A DNA stretch of 36,944 nucleotides from Candidatus Gottesmanbacteria bacterium GW2011_GWA2_43_14 (GCA_000999095.1 LCFP01000005.1:1-36944); one strand, 5' to 3'. Counted from the stretch's first letter, positions 26,106 to 34,204 are shown. Notes: a model not told the origin generated them from the letters alone. Translations and numbers: made by a program.

Positions 26106-27212
26106 GTGCATATTCCTGAAAAAATAGGAGAACTTGCTGATATTGCCGGAACCTTTCGTCAGGATGTCGCCGACTGGCTTAATTTCCTCTACAAATACAC
26201 CCGCAAAAGACTGCTTGTCGCCTTCTCCCATTTCGAAGATATCAAGGATTCCCTGGTCGATGTGCTCCTGGTCAAGCGTGGCCGTTACAGCAAACATTTC
26301 CTGAATATCTCATTTTTGTTTCTGATTGCCGGAGCCATTATAGGCGGTCCGGTTATCGCTGAATATTATCCAACAGTCGCCCCCGATGATGCCCAATTGG
26401 AGGAATCTTCACAGGATATTCTTTCTACCTACCAGCAGGGCGATCTGACTACGACTACCGTTGTTTCCGACAAACCCCGCTTTGAAATTATTGATTATGA
26501 GGTCAATACCGGTGACACTTTAGGCTCAATTGCCGAGAAATTCGGCATCTCGGTTGACACCATCAAATGGGCCAATTCCCTGAAAACGGAAAAACTGATT
26601 TCTGGTCAGTCTCTGAGGATTCCGCCCGTGACAGGAATTGTGCACAAGGTGGCAGCCGGCGACAATATTTATTCCCTGGCCAAGAAATATAAAACGGACG
26701 CCCAGAAAATCGTCAACTTCCCGGTCAATGATTTTGCCGATCTGGACACTTTTGCTTTGAGTGTAGGGCAGACTTTGTTTGTTCCGGACGGAGTAAAGCC
26801 TGAGGCCGCCCCGATTTACCGCTCAGCTCCGGTGCCCCAGTTTATCGCAGGCTCAGGCGGCAAGTTTATGTGGCCGACCCAGGGCTCGATCACCCAGTAT
26901 CCGGTTTCCTACCATATGGCAGTTGATATCGCCAACCGCGCGGCCCCGCCTATCGCAGCCGGAGACGGCGGCACGGTTGCCTTCGCCGGCTGCCTGCGCT
27001 ACGGTTACGGCTGTCATATCATCATCAATCACGCTGACGGCTATCAGACGCTTTATGCCCATCTTTCGTCACTGGGTGTTTCCCCGGGACAGGCTGTCGG
27101 CCGGGGACAGGTTATCGGCAAGATGGGATCAACCGGCAGATCTTCGGGAACCCATCTGCATTTCGAGGTCAGAAGAAACGGCACCATCCTCAATCCGCTC
27201 TCTTTCCTGTAG
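26106..27212 (+). CDS. LysM domain / M23 family metallopeptidase, membrane anchored
   Basis: Two LysM segments (VNTGDTLGSIAEKFGISVDTIKWAN; VAAGDNIYSLAKKYKTDAQKIVNFP) and M23 motifs (HMAVDIAN..., HLHFEVRRNG). GTG start uncertain. Confidence 0.88.
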   Translation: MHIPEKIGELADIAGTFRQDVADWLNFLYKYTRKRLLVAFSHFEDIKDSLVDVLLVKRGRYSKHFLNISFLFLIAGAIIGGPVIAEYYPTVAPDDAQLEESSQDILSTYQQGDLTTTTVVSDKPRFEIIDYEVNTGDTLGSIAEKFGISVDTIKWANSLKTEKLISGQSLRIPPVTGIVHKVAAGDNIYSLAKKYKTDAQKIVNFPVNDFADLDTFALSVGQTLFVPDGVKPEAAPIYRSAPVPQFIAGSGGKFMWPTQGSITQYPVSYHMAVDIANRAAPPIAAGDGGTVAFAGCLRYGYGCHIIINHADGYQTLYAHLSSLGVSPGQAVGRGQVIGKMGSTGRSSGTHLHFEVRRNGTILNPLSFL

Positions 27213-27255
27213 TGATTTCCGGGCAATATCCTTGTGATAAAATAGGGGATTGTCA

Positions 27256-27327
27256 GGGCCTGTAGCTTAATCGGCAGAGCACCGCATTCGCATTGCGGAG
27301 AAGGGAGTTCGATTCTCCCCAGGTCCA
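27256..27327 (+). tRNA. tRNA-Ala (anticodon CGC)
   Basis: Cloverleaf with gggcctg/caggtcc acceptor containing the G3:U70 pair, anticodon arm ccgca-ttCGCat-tgcgg, and T-loop gttcgattc. CCA not encoded. Confidence 0.93.
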
Positions 27328-27329
27328 CT

Positions 27330-27869
27330 CTAGAGGTTGCCGCCGAGGCAGGCTGTCAGTTCTTCAGTCTTAGTCCAGCCGCAGCTTCCGTCTTCCTGCA
27401 GCACACATTCGGCATTCTTGTAACACTCAAATTCTTCCCGGTAAATACAGATGGAATTGAGAGGTTCCTCTTTTTCCGGCTGGCAGATTTCGCCGTTGCA
27501 GCCGCTGACGCGGCAATTTCCGGCCGGAACCGCTTTTGTGACATTCACTTCCCACGGCGGTATCAGCCTGTTTTTTTCATCAGCCGTCAGTTCCCGGGTA
27601 AAACTTAGGCCGTCGGGTGTGACGCACTTTTCCGGATAACTTTCCATGATACGGCTTCCGGAAATCCCGGCGCATTCCTCGAAATTTGCCGCCCTTTTTT
27701 TAGTTCCCGTAAACTTCATAACCAGAAAAACAATGACTGAAATGAGAAAAGCCAGCCAGAGCAGGGAAAGAATCAGCGGAAAAAGATTACTCAGGATCAA
27801 ATCTTTGGCAAATTCAATTTTTGTCGGCTGGACTTGAAGGCCGGGATCTTGGTTAGTCAGGTTTTCCAT
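27330..27869 (-). CDS. Membrane-anchored eight-cysteine-cluster protein
   Basis: One TM then CRVSGCNGEICQPEKEEPLNSICIYREEFECYKNAECVLQEDGSCGWTKTEELTACLGG (8 Cys). Confidence 0.6.
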   Translation of the reverse strand: MENLTNQDPGLQVQPTKIEFAKDLILSNLFPLILSLLWLAFLISVIVFLVMKFTGTKKRAANFEECAGISGSRIMESYPEKCVTPDGLSFTRELTADEKNRLIPPWEVNVTKAVPAGNCRVSGCNGEICQPEKEEPLNSICIYREEFECYKNAECVLQEDGSCGWTKTEELTACLGGNL

Positions 27870-27899
27870 AATTTTGGATCAGATAAATAATATCATATT

Positions 27900-29024
27900 T
27901 CAGGGATGATCAGCTCCTTTAGGGTTCTGATTTAGTAATGGCAAAAAGACGGTATGGGTTTCCAGCGGATTTTCAATAAGGCCGATATCAGTAAAAGTCT
28001 CGAAATCATCAGTCAGCTGGTTTTCAGTGCCGTCCCGGTTCCGAAGAAACAGTATTCCGTTTCTGTTAATCACACCCTGCGCTTCTTCTTGATTTACTCC
28101 GTTGAATGGAGTAATTTGTTCTCCCGGGGCGACCGGATAACTTTTGTTTTTATCAGGGTCTCCTTCAGGATTGGGAGTATACTCAGGAATGACCCATATC
28201 AAACTGTCATTGACAAAGAAGATGCAGTCAAACCGGCAGCCGAATTTAGGCTCGGTGCCCATTCCCAGGTATTCTTCATTCATCAGTGTTGTATCGCGCC
28301 AAAATATACTTTGCAGACTGTCGGAATAGACGAAATTTGAGAGGTAGTCGTCAACGGATTCTCCGGTAACGGACAGACTGCCGGTATTTTCACCGAGACT
28401 GTTGATGATTCCTATCTCGTCAGAGTTGGAATAGATTACATAAAAACTGCCGGGATGGATGCGTGACCGGGTGATGAACTTTTCTATCCGGGTATCATTT
28501 GTCAGCCTTTCAACCAAACCTGAGATAGAGACAGCCCAAAGATCGGTTTGACCCAGATCGTCCTGTCCGATAACTGCCATTTTCCCGGTTTCCGGATTGA
28601 CGGCCAGCTTATTTAAAACATCCGGCCGGCCGGATTCACTGCTGTTTGTCAGCAGGTTTTTCCTGAATTCTATTTTTCCGTCTTTGATTCCGAGCAGATT
28701 AAGGGTGGTATTGCCGGTTGCCTCTTTGGCGATGGCGGCAATGGCGAAATCAAAAGAAGTAAGGTCGGTCTCCGATAGATCCATAGTCTGAGGTTGATAG
28801 GGTATGGCCTCCGCTTTCTTTATAGCCTCTCCTTCATAATTCCCGCCCAATAAATATAAGACAATAAGTGAACCGAATTGGATTTTAGGAAACGATTCAC
28901 TCAAATAATTTTTTATGGCCGCAGCTTTTTCCCGCGCGGATTGTCCGGCTTGCCGGATAAATTGAGAGATTTCCGTCAGGTTTCGGCCGTAAGAAGCAAT
29001 CCTTGATTGTTCTGGATTGGGCAT
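27900..29024 (-). CDS. Hypothetical protein, possible TolB-like/beta-propeller repeats
   Basis: GQTDLWAVSISGLVERLTNDTRIEKF and YVIYSNSDEIGIIN-type strands. Long uninterrupted ORF. Confidence 0.5.
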   Translation of the reverse strand: MPNPEQSRIASYGRNLTEISQFIRQAGQSAREKAAAIKNYLSESFPKIQFGSLIVLYLLGGNYEGEAIKKAEAIPYQPQTMDLSETDLTSFDFAIAAIAKEATGNTTLNLLGIKDGKIEFRKNLLTNSSESGRPDVLNKLAVNPETGKMAVIGQDDLGQTDLWAVSISGLVERLTNDTRIEKFITRSRIHPGSFYVIYSNSDEIGIINSLGENTGSLSVTGESVDDYLSNFVYSDSLQSIFWRDTTLMNEEYLGMGTEPKFGCRFDCIFFVNDSLIWVIPEYTPNPEGDPDKNKSYPVAPGEQITPFNGVNQEEAQGVINRNGILFLRNRDGTENQLTDDFETFTDIGLIENPLETHTVFLPLLNQNPKGADHP

Positions 29025-29118
29025 AAACGGAAAATAGAAGGATAATAACCCGGGTTATTGTAACACAGGAATTGACGGGAGGTTGACCTCTGTTGCCCTT
29101 TGTCCTACTTTATAGGGA

Positions 29119-29772
29119 GTGAAGCTTTTCAACTACTTTATTGCTTTAATTGCGGTTATTTCAGTCATATTGAACATAAAACTTCTTCATGACCGGCAAA
29201 ATCCCAATGAAGCTACCTATAAAGTCCTTGAGGTTATCGACGGCGATACTTTTAAGGTAGAAGCAGGCAGTGGTGAGAGGCGGGTGCGTTTGATGGCCGT
29301 CAATGCTCCGGAAGCGGGCAAGTGCCTGAGTGATGAAGCCAGGGAAAAACTGAGCAGTCTGGTGTTGGGCAAAAAGATTGTATTAAAAGACCAGTTTTCA
29401 GATCCCTACGGCCGGATCATTTCAAATGTTTATGTTGGCAATGTTTACGTCAACAGGGAAATGCTTCGGTTGGGATTGGGCAGGATGGATTATTATGAAA
29501 ATCCGCAGCGTGAGGAGTTGAAGGAGGCATACGGAGAGGCCAGGGCAAAAAAATTAGGAATCTATAGCGGCGTCTGTCTGTCAAAATCGCCTTCCTCCGC
29601 TTGCAGCATAAAAGGCAATATTGACGGCAATACCCGCAAGAAAATATATTTCCTCCCTGCCTGCAGGAATTATTCGCAGGTGACGATTGATCTTTCGACC
29701 GACGACACCTGGTTCTGCACGGAAGCAGAAGCCGTCAGGGCCGGCTTTGTCAAAAGCCAGACCTGTAATTGA
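29119..29772 (+). CDS. Thermonuclease (SNase-like) family nuclease
   Basis: YKVLEVIDGDTFKVEAGSGERRVRLMAVNAPEAGKC, DPYGRIISNVYVGNVYVNREMLRLGLG. GTG start. Confidence 0.85.
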   Translation: MKLFNYFIALIAVISVILNIKLLHDRQNPNEATYKVLEVIDGDTFKVEAGSGERRVRLMAVNAPEAGKCLSDEAREKLSSLVLGKKIVLKDQFSDPYGRIISNVYVGNVYVNREMLRLGLGRMDYYENPQREELKEAYGEARAKKLGIYSGVCLSKSPSSACSIKGNIDGNTRKKIYFLPACRNYSQVTIDLSTDDTWFCTEAEAVRAGFVKSQTCN

Positions 29773-29790
29773 GAATATTCCCAATTTTTT

Positions 29791-29856
29791 CCCAAGAAAA
29801 AAGGATATTTAATAGGTTGTAGTTTACGGGTAAGCGAGCTTATCCTATAAGAAGAT
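29791..29856 (+). repeat. Dispersed intergenic repeat, copy 1 (diverged)
   Basis: cccaagaaaaaaggatatttaataggttgtagtttacgggtaagcgagcttatcctataagaagat; resembles 32118 and 33034. Confidence 0.7.
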
Positions 29857-29922
29857 AAAAAACTACAGTCCAATTTAAGTTATTGACAGACAGGAGAAAA
29901 TTGGGGTAAAATTGGTGTAAAT

Positions 29923-30186
29923 ATGAGTACAACACAAGTTCGGATTACTATTCCAAATAAATTAAAAACAATCATCGAAGAACATGCTGCAGCCTACGGT
30001 TTGTCCATAGCTTCATATATTAAACAGTTAGTGGTCGAGGAAATCAGACGGCGGGAAACATATCCGTCAAGAACTCCGTCAGAAATGACGATTAAGGCGA
30101 TTAGGAAAGGTGATAAAGAATTCAAGTCCGGTAAAGTTAAAGTTCTACCTCTTGACGATCTGAAGCATTATGCTGAAGATGTATGA
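29923..30186 (+). CDS. RHH-type antitoxin-like DNA-binding protein
   Basis: VRITIPNKLKTIIEEHAAAYGLSIASYIKQLVVEEIRR. Preceded by TTGACA - 18 nt - TAAAAT, and overlapped by a toxin remnant. Confidence 0.7.
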   Translation: MSTTQVRITIPNKLKTIIEEHAAAYGLSIASYIKQLVVEEIRRRETYPSRTPSEMTIKAIRKGDKEFKSGKVKVLPLDDLKHYAEDV

Positions 30187-30421
30187 CCATCTATTACGGG
30201 AGAGAGTTTGAAAACGATCTCAGGCAATTGAAAAAATCAAATTCTTTTCCCGAAATCCTGATCACCCCTCACTTCGTCTTCATCGGTTGAGCGGAAACTT
30301 AAAAGACTATTTTTCGTTTTCCGTTGCTTCAAATCTCAGAATCATCTTTTCCTGGAAAGGGGAGGATGAAGTTATGTTCTATAAACTTGGTACCCACAAC
30401 CAAGTTTATCGTAGAAATTGA
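30183..30421 (+). pseudogene. Degenerate YafQ/RelE-type toxin (internal deletion plus frameshift)
   Basis: Frame 1: MTIYYGREFENDLRQLKKSNSFPEILI... then stop. A shifted frame gives HPSLRLHRLSGNLKDYFSFSVASNLRIIFSWKGEDEVMFYKLGTHNQVYRRN, a typical YafQ C-terminal half. Confidence 0.75.
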
Positions 30422-30514
30422 AAAGAAATGATAGTTAAGTGGTTGTTAGGAAATGTGTTTTCCTTGGGGATGGATTTCTTCTAATGAAGTTAGTCTATCT
30501 ACATTATCAGAAAC

Positions 30515-30694
30515 TTAAGCTGAAATGACCGTTTGTTCCTCTCGTCCGGCAAAGACTTCTTTCAATATGATATCAAGCTTGTTAAATAGACTGTCCCGGA
30601 ATTTTGAGAATTCGTCCTTCGTGGGAAAAGTCTCTTTAAACCTATTCTCCAAATATTCAATGTCACTTGCAGTTAACATTTTATGTTTGTTCAT
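30515..30694 (-). CDS. Small hypothetical coiled-coil-like protein
   Basis: MNKHKMLTASDIEYLENRFKETFPTKDEFSKFRDSLFNKLDIILKEVFAGREEQTVISA. Start moved to the internal ATG because upstream sequence is repeat-like. Confidence 0.45.
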   Translation of the reverse strand: MNKHKMLTASDIEYLENRFKETFPTKDEFSKFRDSLFNKLDIILKEVFAGREEQTVISA

Positions 30695-30898
30695 TGCTCC
30701 GTTTAAATCACAATTTTCCCCAAAAGAAAAGACCGGGCTAGCGGTGAGTAATGAGCAGTCAGCGGTTAGCAGTTGGGAGTTAGCGGTTTGCAGTAAGTTT
30801 ATTGCCAACTGCTAAATACCAACTGCTAATAAAACACGTCCATGCCATCAATAAGCGGACACACTAAAATTATTCAGGGAATTTTTAATGCTTTAGGA

Positions 30899-31171
30899 TT
30901 AATAGATCTGATTGTGTGTTCCAATGTCCAATAAGGTAATTTCTCCGGTTATTTCAATCCTGTATACAATTCGGATATCACCGGAAACGGAAAAAGCGCG
31001 TAAACTTTTTTTTGAACCGATAAGCGGGTGATTTCTTAATAGGGGATGATTGTGATTTTGACAAAAAAGCTCAATTCGATTTTTGAATTGTGCGGAAAGA
31101 TCTTTATCCGGAGATATTCTTCTTCTGAAGTTTTTGAGAAACCTTTTTGTGTAGCGGATTTTTACTTCCAT
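30899..31171 (-). CDS. Type II TA toxin, RelE/YafQ family
   Basis: IRYTKRFLKNFRRRI...HPLIGSKKSLRAFSVSGDIRIVYRIEITGEITLLDIGTHNQIY. Confidence 0.85.
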   Translation of the reverse strand: MEVKIRYTKRFLKNFRRRISPDKDLSAQFKNRIELFCQNHNHPLLRNHPLIGSKKSLRAFSVSGDIRIVYRIEITGEITLLDIGTHNQIY

Positions 31172-31448
31172 GAAGTTGATTCAGTAAATCTTTACTGTCA
31201 ACTGCAGTGTACGTTTTTTCCTTACCTGATTCAATGCCCTCAATCAATTTGTTGTATCTTCCGATCGCCCGGGGAGACAGTTGAACAGGTTTTTCACCAA
31301 AGGTCAAAGATATATTTCCCTGAGCCAGTTGGGCAAGAAAAACCCGGATCGTTTCCTGGAGAGAGGAAAAACCCAATTTTTCCGCAACAGTTGAAGCTTT
31401 ATCGCGAAGTTCTTTATCGACCGGTATCTGGATGATGGTTTTATTCAT
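31104..31448 (-). CDS. Type II TA antitoxin, RelB/DinJ-like
   Basis: MNKTIIQIPVDKELRDKASTVAEKLGFSSLQETIRVFLAQLAQG; overlaps the toxin start. Confidence 0.75.
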   Translation of the reverse strand: MNKTIIQIPVDKELRDKASTVAEKLGFSSLQETIRVFLAQLAQGNISLTFGEKPVQLSPRAIGRYNKLIEGIESGKEKTYTAVDSKDLLNQLHGSKNPLHKKVSQKLQKKNISG

Positions 31449-31487
31449 ATTGTTCTGATAATGATTTGATATAGGTATCGTATCATA

Positions 31488-31503
31488 GTGAACATTTGTT
31501 CAC
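31488..31503. promoter_or_regulatory. Perfect palindrome, candidate TA operator
   Basis: gtgaaca-tt-tgttcac, 40 bp upstream of the relB-like start (minus strand). Confidence 0.45.
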
Positions 31504-31694
31504 AAGTGGTTCTTTATGAAATCAGAATTCTGGGAAAGGACAACATAAGGATAATCTATGTTGGACTAAAGAGCAGGGAAGTACTGGTTTTGCACGGCTT
31601 TATTAAGAAAAGGCAAAAGACGTCACAAAACGATATTCAGACTGCCGTTGCCAGATTTGAAGAGTGGATCAGAAGAAGCGATGCAAAGTCTTGA
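31488..31694 (+). pseudogene. N-terminally truncated HigB-like (Gp49-type RelE) toxin remnant
   Basis: LYEIRILGKDNIRIIYVGLKSREVLVLHGFIKKRQKTSQNDIQTAVARFEEWI matches only the C-terminal half of the neighbouring full-length protein at 32280. Confidence 0.65.
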
Positions 31695-31719
31695 CACATG
31701 ACATCATCTAAGATATCAT
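31691..31719 (+). promoter_or_regulatory. Promoter of HigA-like gene at 31726
   Basis: TTGACA - 17 nt - TATCAT, ending 6 nt before the ATG. Confidence 0.6.
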
Positions 31720-31725
31720 TTAAGC

Positions 31726-32010
31726 ATGAAAAATAAACTATATACTTTTGAAGATGATCTTAATAGGAGATTAAAAAATCCCAAGTTCAAGAAAGCCTGG
31801 GTGGAATCAGAGCCTGAGTATCAGTTGGCAAAGCAACTGATGGCAAAAAGACTGGCCAGGAAAATTTCCCAAAGGGAATTGGCGAAAAAATTAAATACCT
31901 CCCAGGCGGTAGTTTCCCGTATTGAGACGATGAGAGCCAATCCCTCATTGTCTCTCCTGAAAAGGATAGCCGAAGAACTCGGTTCCAAACTGATTGTTCT
32001 GTTTGTCTAA
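31726..32010 (+). CDS. HigA-like XRE-family HTH antitoxin
   Basis: KISQRELAKKLNTSQAVVSRIETMRANPSLSLLKRIAEELGSKL. Confidence 0.85.
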   Translation: MKNKLYTFEDDLNRRLKNPKFKKAWVESEPEYQLAKQLMAKRLARKISQRELAKKLNTSQAVVSRIETMRANPSLSLLKRIAEELGSKLIVLFV

Positions 32011-32037
32011 TTTTCCCCCTGCCTGTCGGTAGGCCAA

Positions 32038-32190
32038 TAAAAAAGACCCATATGTAAGTAAAGCAGTTCCGGGCAAGATTTTTCCCCCGCCCCGCCGAAA
32101 CTTTCAGTGAAGGCAGGCCAAGAAAAAAGGATAGTTAAGTGGTTGTTACTTTTGCGTAAGCGGGCTTATACCATCAGAAGATGTCATCAG
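32038..32190 (+). repeat. Dispersed composite intergenic repeat, copy 2
   Basis: aaaaagacccatatgtaagtaaag...caagatttttcccccgccccgccg...gcaggccaagaaaaaaggatagttaagtggttgtt...cgtaagcgggcttataccatcagaagatgtcatc. Confidence 0.75.
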
Positions 32191-32279
32191 CCTCGTGAAT
32201 CTATCGAGCCATTTTCCATCGGAAAAAAATATAGGATTAAAGTTAAATTAATTAGACATGGTGATAGAATAGTTTTGAT

Positions 32280-32627
32280 ATGGATTCTATCGATTGGAAG
32301 ATTATTACGTATGAATCAGATAGAGGAGAAAAACCGATTGATGAATTTCTTAAAAAACAACAAGCTTTCACTAGGGCAAAAATAATTCATAACATAGGAT
32401 TACTGAGAACTTACGGCAATCTTCTGACCATGCCGCATGTTAAAATGCTCGGATCAGGTTTATTTGAATTAAGAATCCGTGGCAAAGAAGAGTTGCGGAT
32501 TTTTTATTGTTTCTCCGGATCTAAAACTATCTATTTGCTCCATGCATTCAAAAAGAAAACTCAAAAAACCCCACAAAAAGAGCATGATCTTGCATTAGAA
32601 CGGAAGAAGCAATTGACAACAATATAA
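32280..32627 (+). CDS. HigB-like (Gp49/RelE superfamily) toxin
   Basis: GEKPIDEFLKKQQAFTRAKIIHNIGLLRTYGNLLTMPHVKMLGSGLFELRIRGKEELRIFYCFSGSKTIYLLHAFKKKTQKTPQKEHDLA. Confidence 0.88.
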   Translation: MDSIDWKIITYESDRGEKPIDEFLKKQQAFTRAKIIHNIGLLRTYGNLLTMPHVKMLGSGLFELRIRGKEELRIFYCFSGSKTIYLLHAFKKKTQKTPQKEHDLALERKKQLTTI

Positions 32628-32641
32628 CGTTTATGTTATAA
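32613..32641 (+). promoter_or_regulatory. Internal promoter of second HigA-like gene
   Basis: TTGACA - 17 nt - TTATAA, overlapping the 3' end of the toxin gene and 10 nt before the antitoxin ATG. Confidence 0.55.
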
Positions 32642-32651
32642 ATTAGCCACT

Positions 32652-32927
32652 ATGAGCAAATGGGAAAATCTTGAAAAAGAATTATTATCAGATAAAAAAA
32701 CTAAAAAGGAATATGACCGACTTGCGCCCCGCTATGCCGTCATATCAGAACTTATCGCTGTAAGGATTAGAAATAAAATGACGCAAAAGGATATTGCGGA
32801 GAAGATCGGCACCAGACAATCCGCTATTGCCCGTTTTGAATCCGGAAATGTAAATCCTTCCTTAGATTTTCTGCAAAAAATAGCTCAAATTATGGGATAT
32901 AAGCTTACAATCAACCTGCAGAAATAA
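32652..32927 (+). CDS. HigA-like XRE-family HTH antitoxin
   Basis: NKMTQKDIAEKIGTRQSAIARFESGNVNPSLDFLQKIAQIMGYKL. Confidence 0.88.
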   Translation: MSKWENLEKELLSDKKTKKEYDRLAPRYAVISELIAVRIRNKMTQKDIAEKIGTRQSAIARFESGNVNPSLDFLQKIAQIMGYKLTINLQK

Positions 32928-32944
32928 ATCAAATTCATCCGCAT

Positions 32945-33105
32945 TTTTTCCCAAGAAAAAAGACCCATGTGTAAGTTAAGTGTTTGTACCCAAGATTTTT
33001 TCCTCGCCCCGCCGTAGCCTTGGCGCAGGCAAGCCAAGAAAAAAGGATAGTTAATAGGTTGTAGTTTACGCGTAAGCGGGCTAATCCCATCAGAAGATGT
33101 CCATC
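32945..33105 (+). repeat. Dispersed composite intergenic repeat, copy 3
   Basis: ttttttcccaagaaaaaagacccatgtgtaagttaag...caagattttttcctcgccccgccg...gcaggcaagccaagaaaaaaggatagttaataggttgtagtttacgcgtaagcgggctaatcccatcagaagatgtccatc. Confidence 0.75.
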
Positions 33106-33127
33106 CTCGACTATAGTCGGGATAGAC

Positions 33128-33349
33128 TCACGCATCAATAAATTGATCGCGGTCTATTCCGGATTCTCTGATTATGCTTGATAAGGTACCTCTCTTAATA
33201 TCTTTTAAATGCATGGGAATAACTGCTCTCTGTTTAGTTACCGGATGTTTCATTGTAAGATGACTTCCGACCTGATGATGTTCGATAAATCCTAGTTTTT
33301 TAAGTTTCCTTACTATCTCCCGAGGTTTAAGAGAGGGGAGTTTAGGCAT
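33128..33349 (-). CDS. hicA: HicA-family toxin (dsRBD-like mRNA interferase)
   Basis: MPKLPSLKPREIVRKLKKLGFIEHHQVGSHLTMKHPVTKQRAVIPMHLKDIKRGTLSSIIRESGI. Confidence 0.9.
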   Translation of the reverse strand: MPKLPSLKPREIVRKLKKLGFIEHHQVGSHLTMKHPVTKQRAVIPMHLKDIKRGTLSSIIRESGIDRDQFIDA

Positions 33350-33587
33350 AATTGCTAATTGCGGATGCCGGTACATCTATCATCGAAACGAAACTGATGT
33401 CTTTCGGCGGTTTTTCACCGTCTTTCGCCAAACTGCCAAGATAAGACTCAATTGCTTCCTGAGCAGCTTCAGCCGCTTCTTCAATTGTTTTACCATAGGT
33501 TACGCATCCTTTAAGAGCGGGGACAATTACCGTATACCCCTCTTCAGGCTCTTTTTGAAAAATGGCTGTATAGTGATGAATTTTCAT
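33342..33587 (-). CDS. hicB: HicB-family antitoxin
   Basis: YTAIFQKEPEEGYTVIVPALKGCVTYGKTIEEAAEAAQEAIESYLGSLAKDGEKPP; overlaps hicA. Confidence 0.9.
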   Translation of the reverse strand: MKIHHYTAIFQKEPEEGYTVIVPALKGCVTYGKTIEEAAEAAQEAIESYLGSLAKDGEKPPKDISFVSMIDVPASAISNYA

Positions 33588-33645
33588 GGGGTTAGTATAT
33601 CATAGCTGACTTGAATCGAAAATAAGCGGGAAAGAAGTCAACAAG

Positions 33646-33744
33646 ATTTTTCCCAAAAAAATAACCTAAAGTACTCGAGAAAACTCGAACAAGCGTAAAC
33701 GCTTGCGTTCCGAAGCTTGCGCTCCGAAATCTCCTTTAGGTTAT
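33646..33744 (+). repeat. 99-bp perfect direct repeat, copy 1, with 11-bp inverted repeats
   Basis: atttttcccaaaaaaATAACCTAAAG...CTTTAGGTTAT, identical to 34205-34303. Confidence 0.9.
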
Positions 33745-33872
33745 CCCATCAGAAGATGTCCATCAGCTTCCTAGCGTGATGAGCCATCTCCCTTGGGGGA
33801 GGGTTGAAATCATTATCTGATATGAAAAGATCCAATTTACAAAAACCGTTATTATGTTAAGTTGATAGTCAA

Positions 33873-34202
33873 ATGCGGAAAACTGTTAGTAAAAAAACAA
33901 ACGGAAATATCTTTAAAACGATTGTTCAGGGAGTGTTTAGGGAGGAATTGAGTAAGACCGAAAAGCGTTTAGAGATACGATTGGAACAACGTCTAACAAA
34001 GAATTTATCTGAAGTCATTGATGAGAAATTTGAAGAAAATTTTTCAAGATACCGAAATGAAACTGTTAACAAACTGGATGGAGTTATTAAAGAATTGAAG
34101 AGAGGGTATGAAGAACTGACAGTCCATCTCGGAAGGCATGATAGAACTGAAAGACGTTTGGAAAACCTCGAAGCAATTCACCCCGACGGAAAACATATCT
34201 GA
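33873..34202 (+). CDS. Small hypothetical coiled-coil protein
   Basis: 109 aa, rich in Glu/Lys/Arg heptad-like runs (EELSKTEKRLEIRLEQRLTKNLSEVIDEKFEENF). Lies between the two 99-bp repeats. Confidence 0.5.
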   Translation: MRKTVSKKTNGNIFKTIVQGVFREELSKTEKRLEIRLEQRLTKNLSEVIDEKFEENFSRYRNETVNKLDGVIKELKRGYEELTVHLGRHDRTERRLENLEAIHPDGKHI

Positions 34203-34204
34203 TT

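Noticed and set aside
31046-31435. 129-aa plus-strand ORF 31046-31435
   Set aside because: Antisense to the RelBE-like pair, which has clear family motifs.
32107-32385. 92-aa ORF 32107-32385
   Set aside because: Runs through the dispersed repeat and overlaps the HigB start in another frame; composition looks noncoding.
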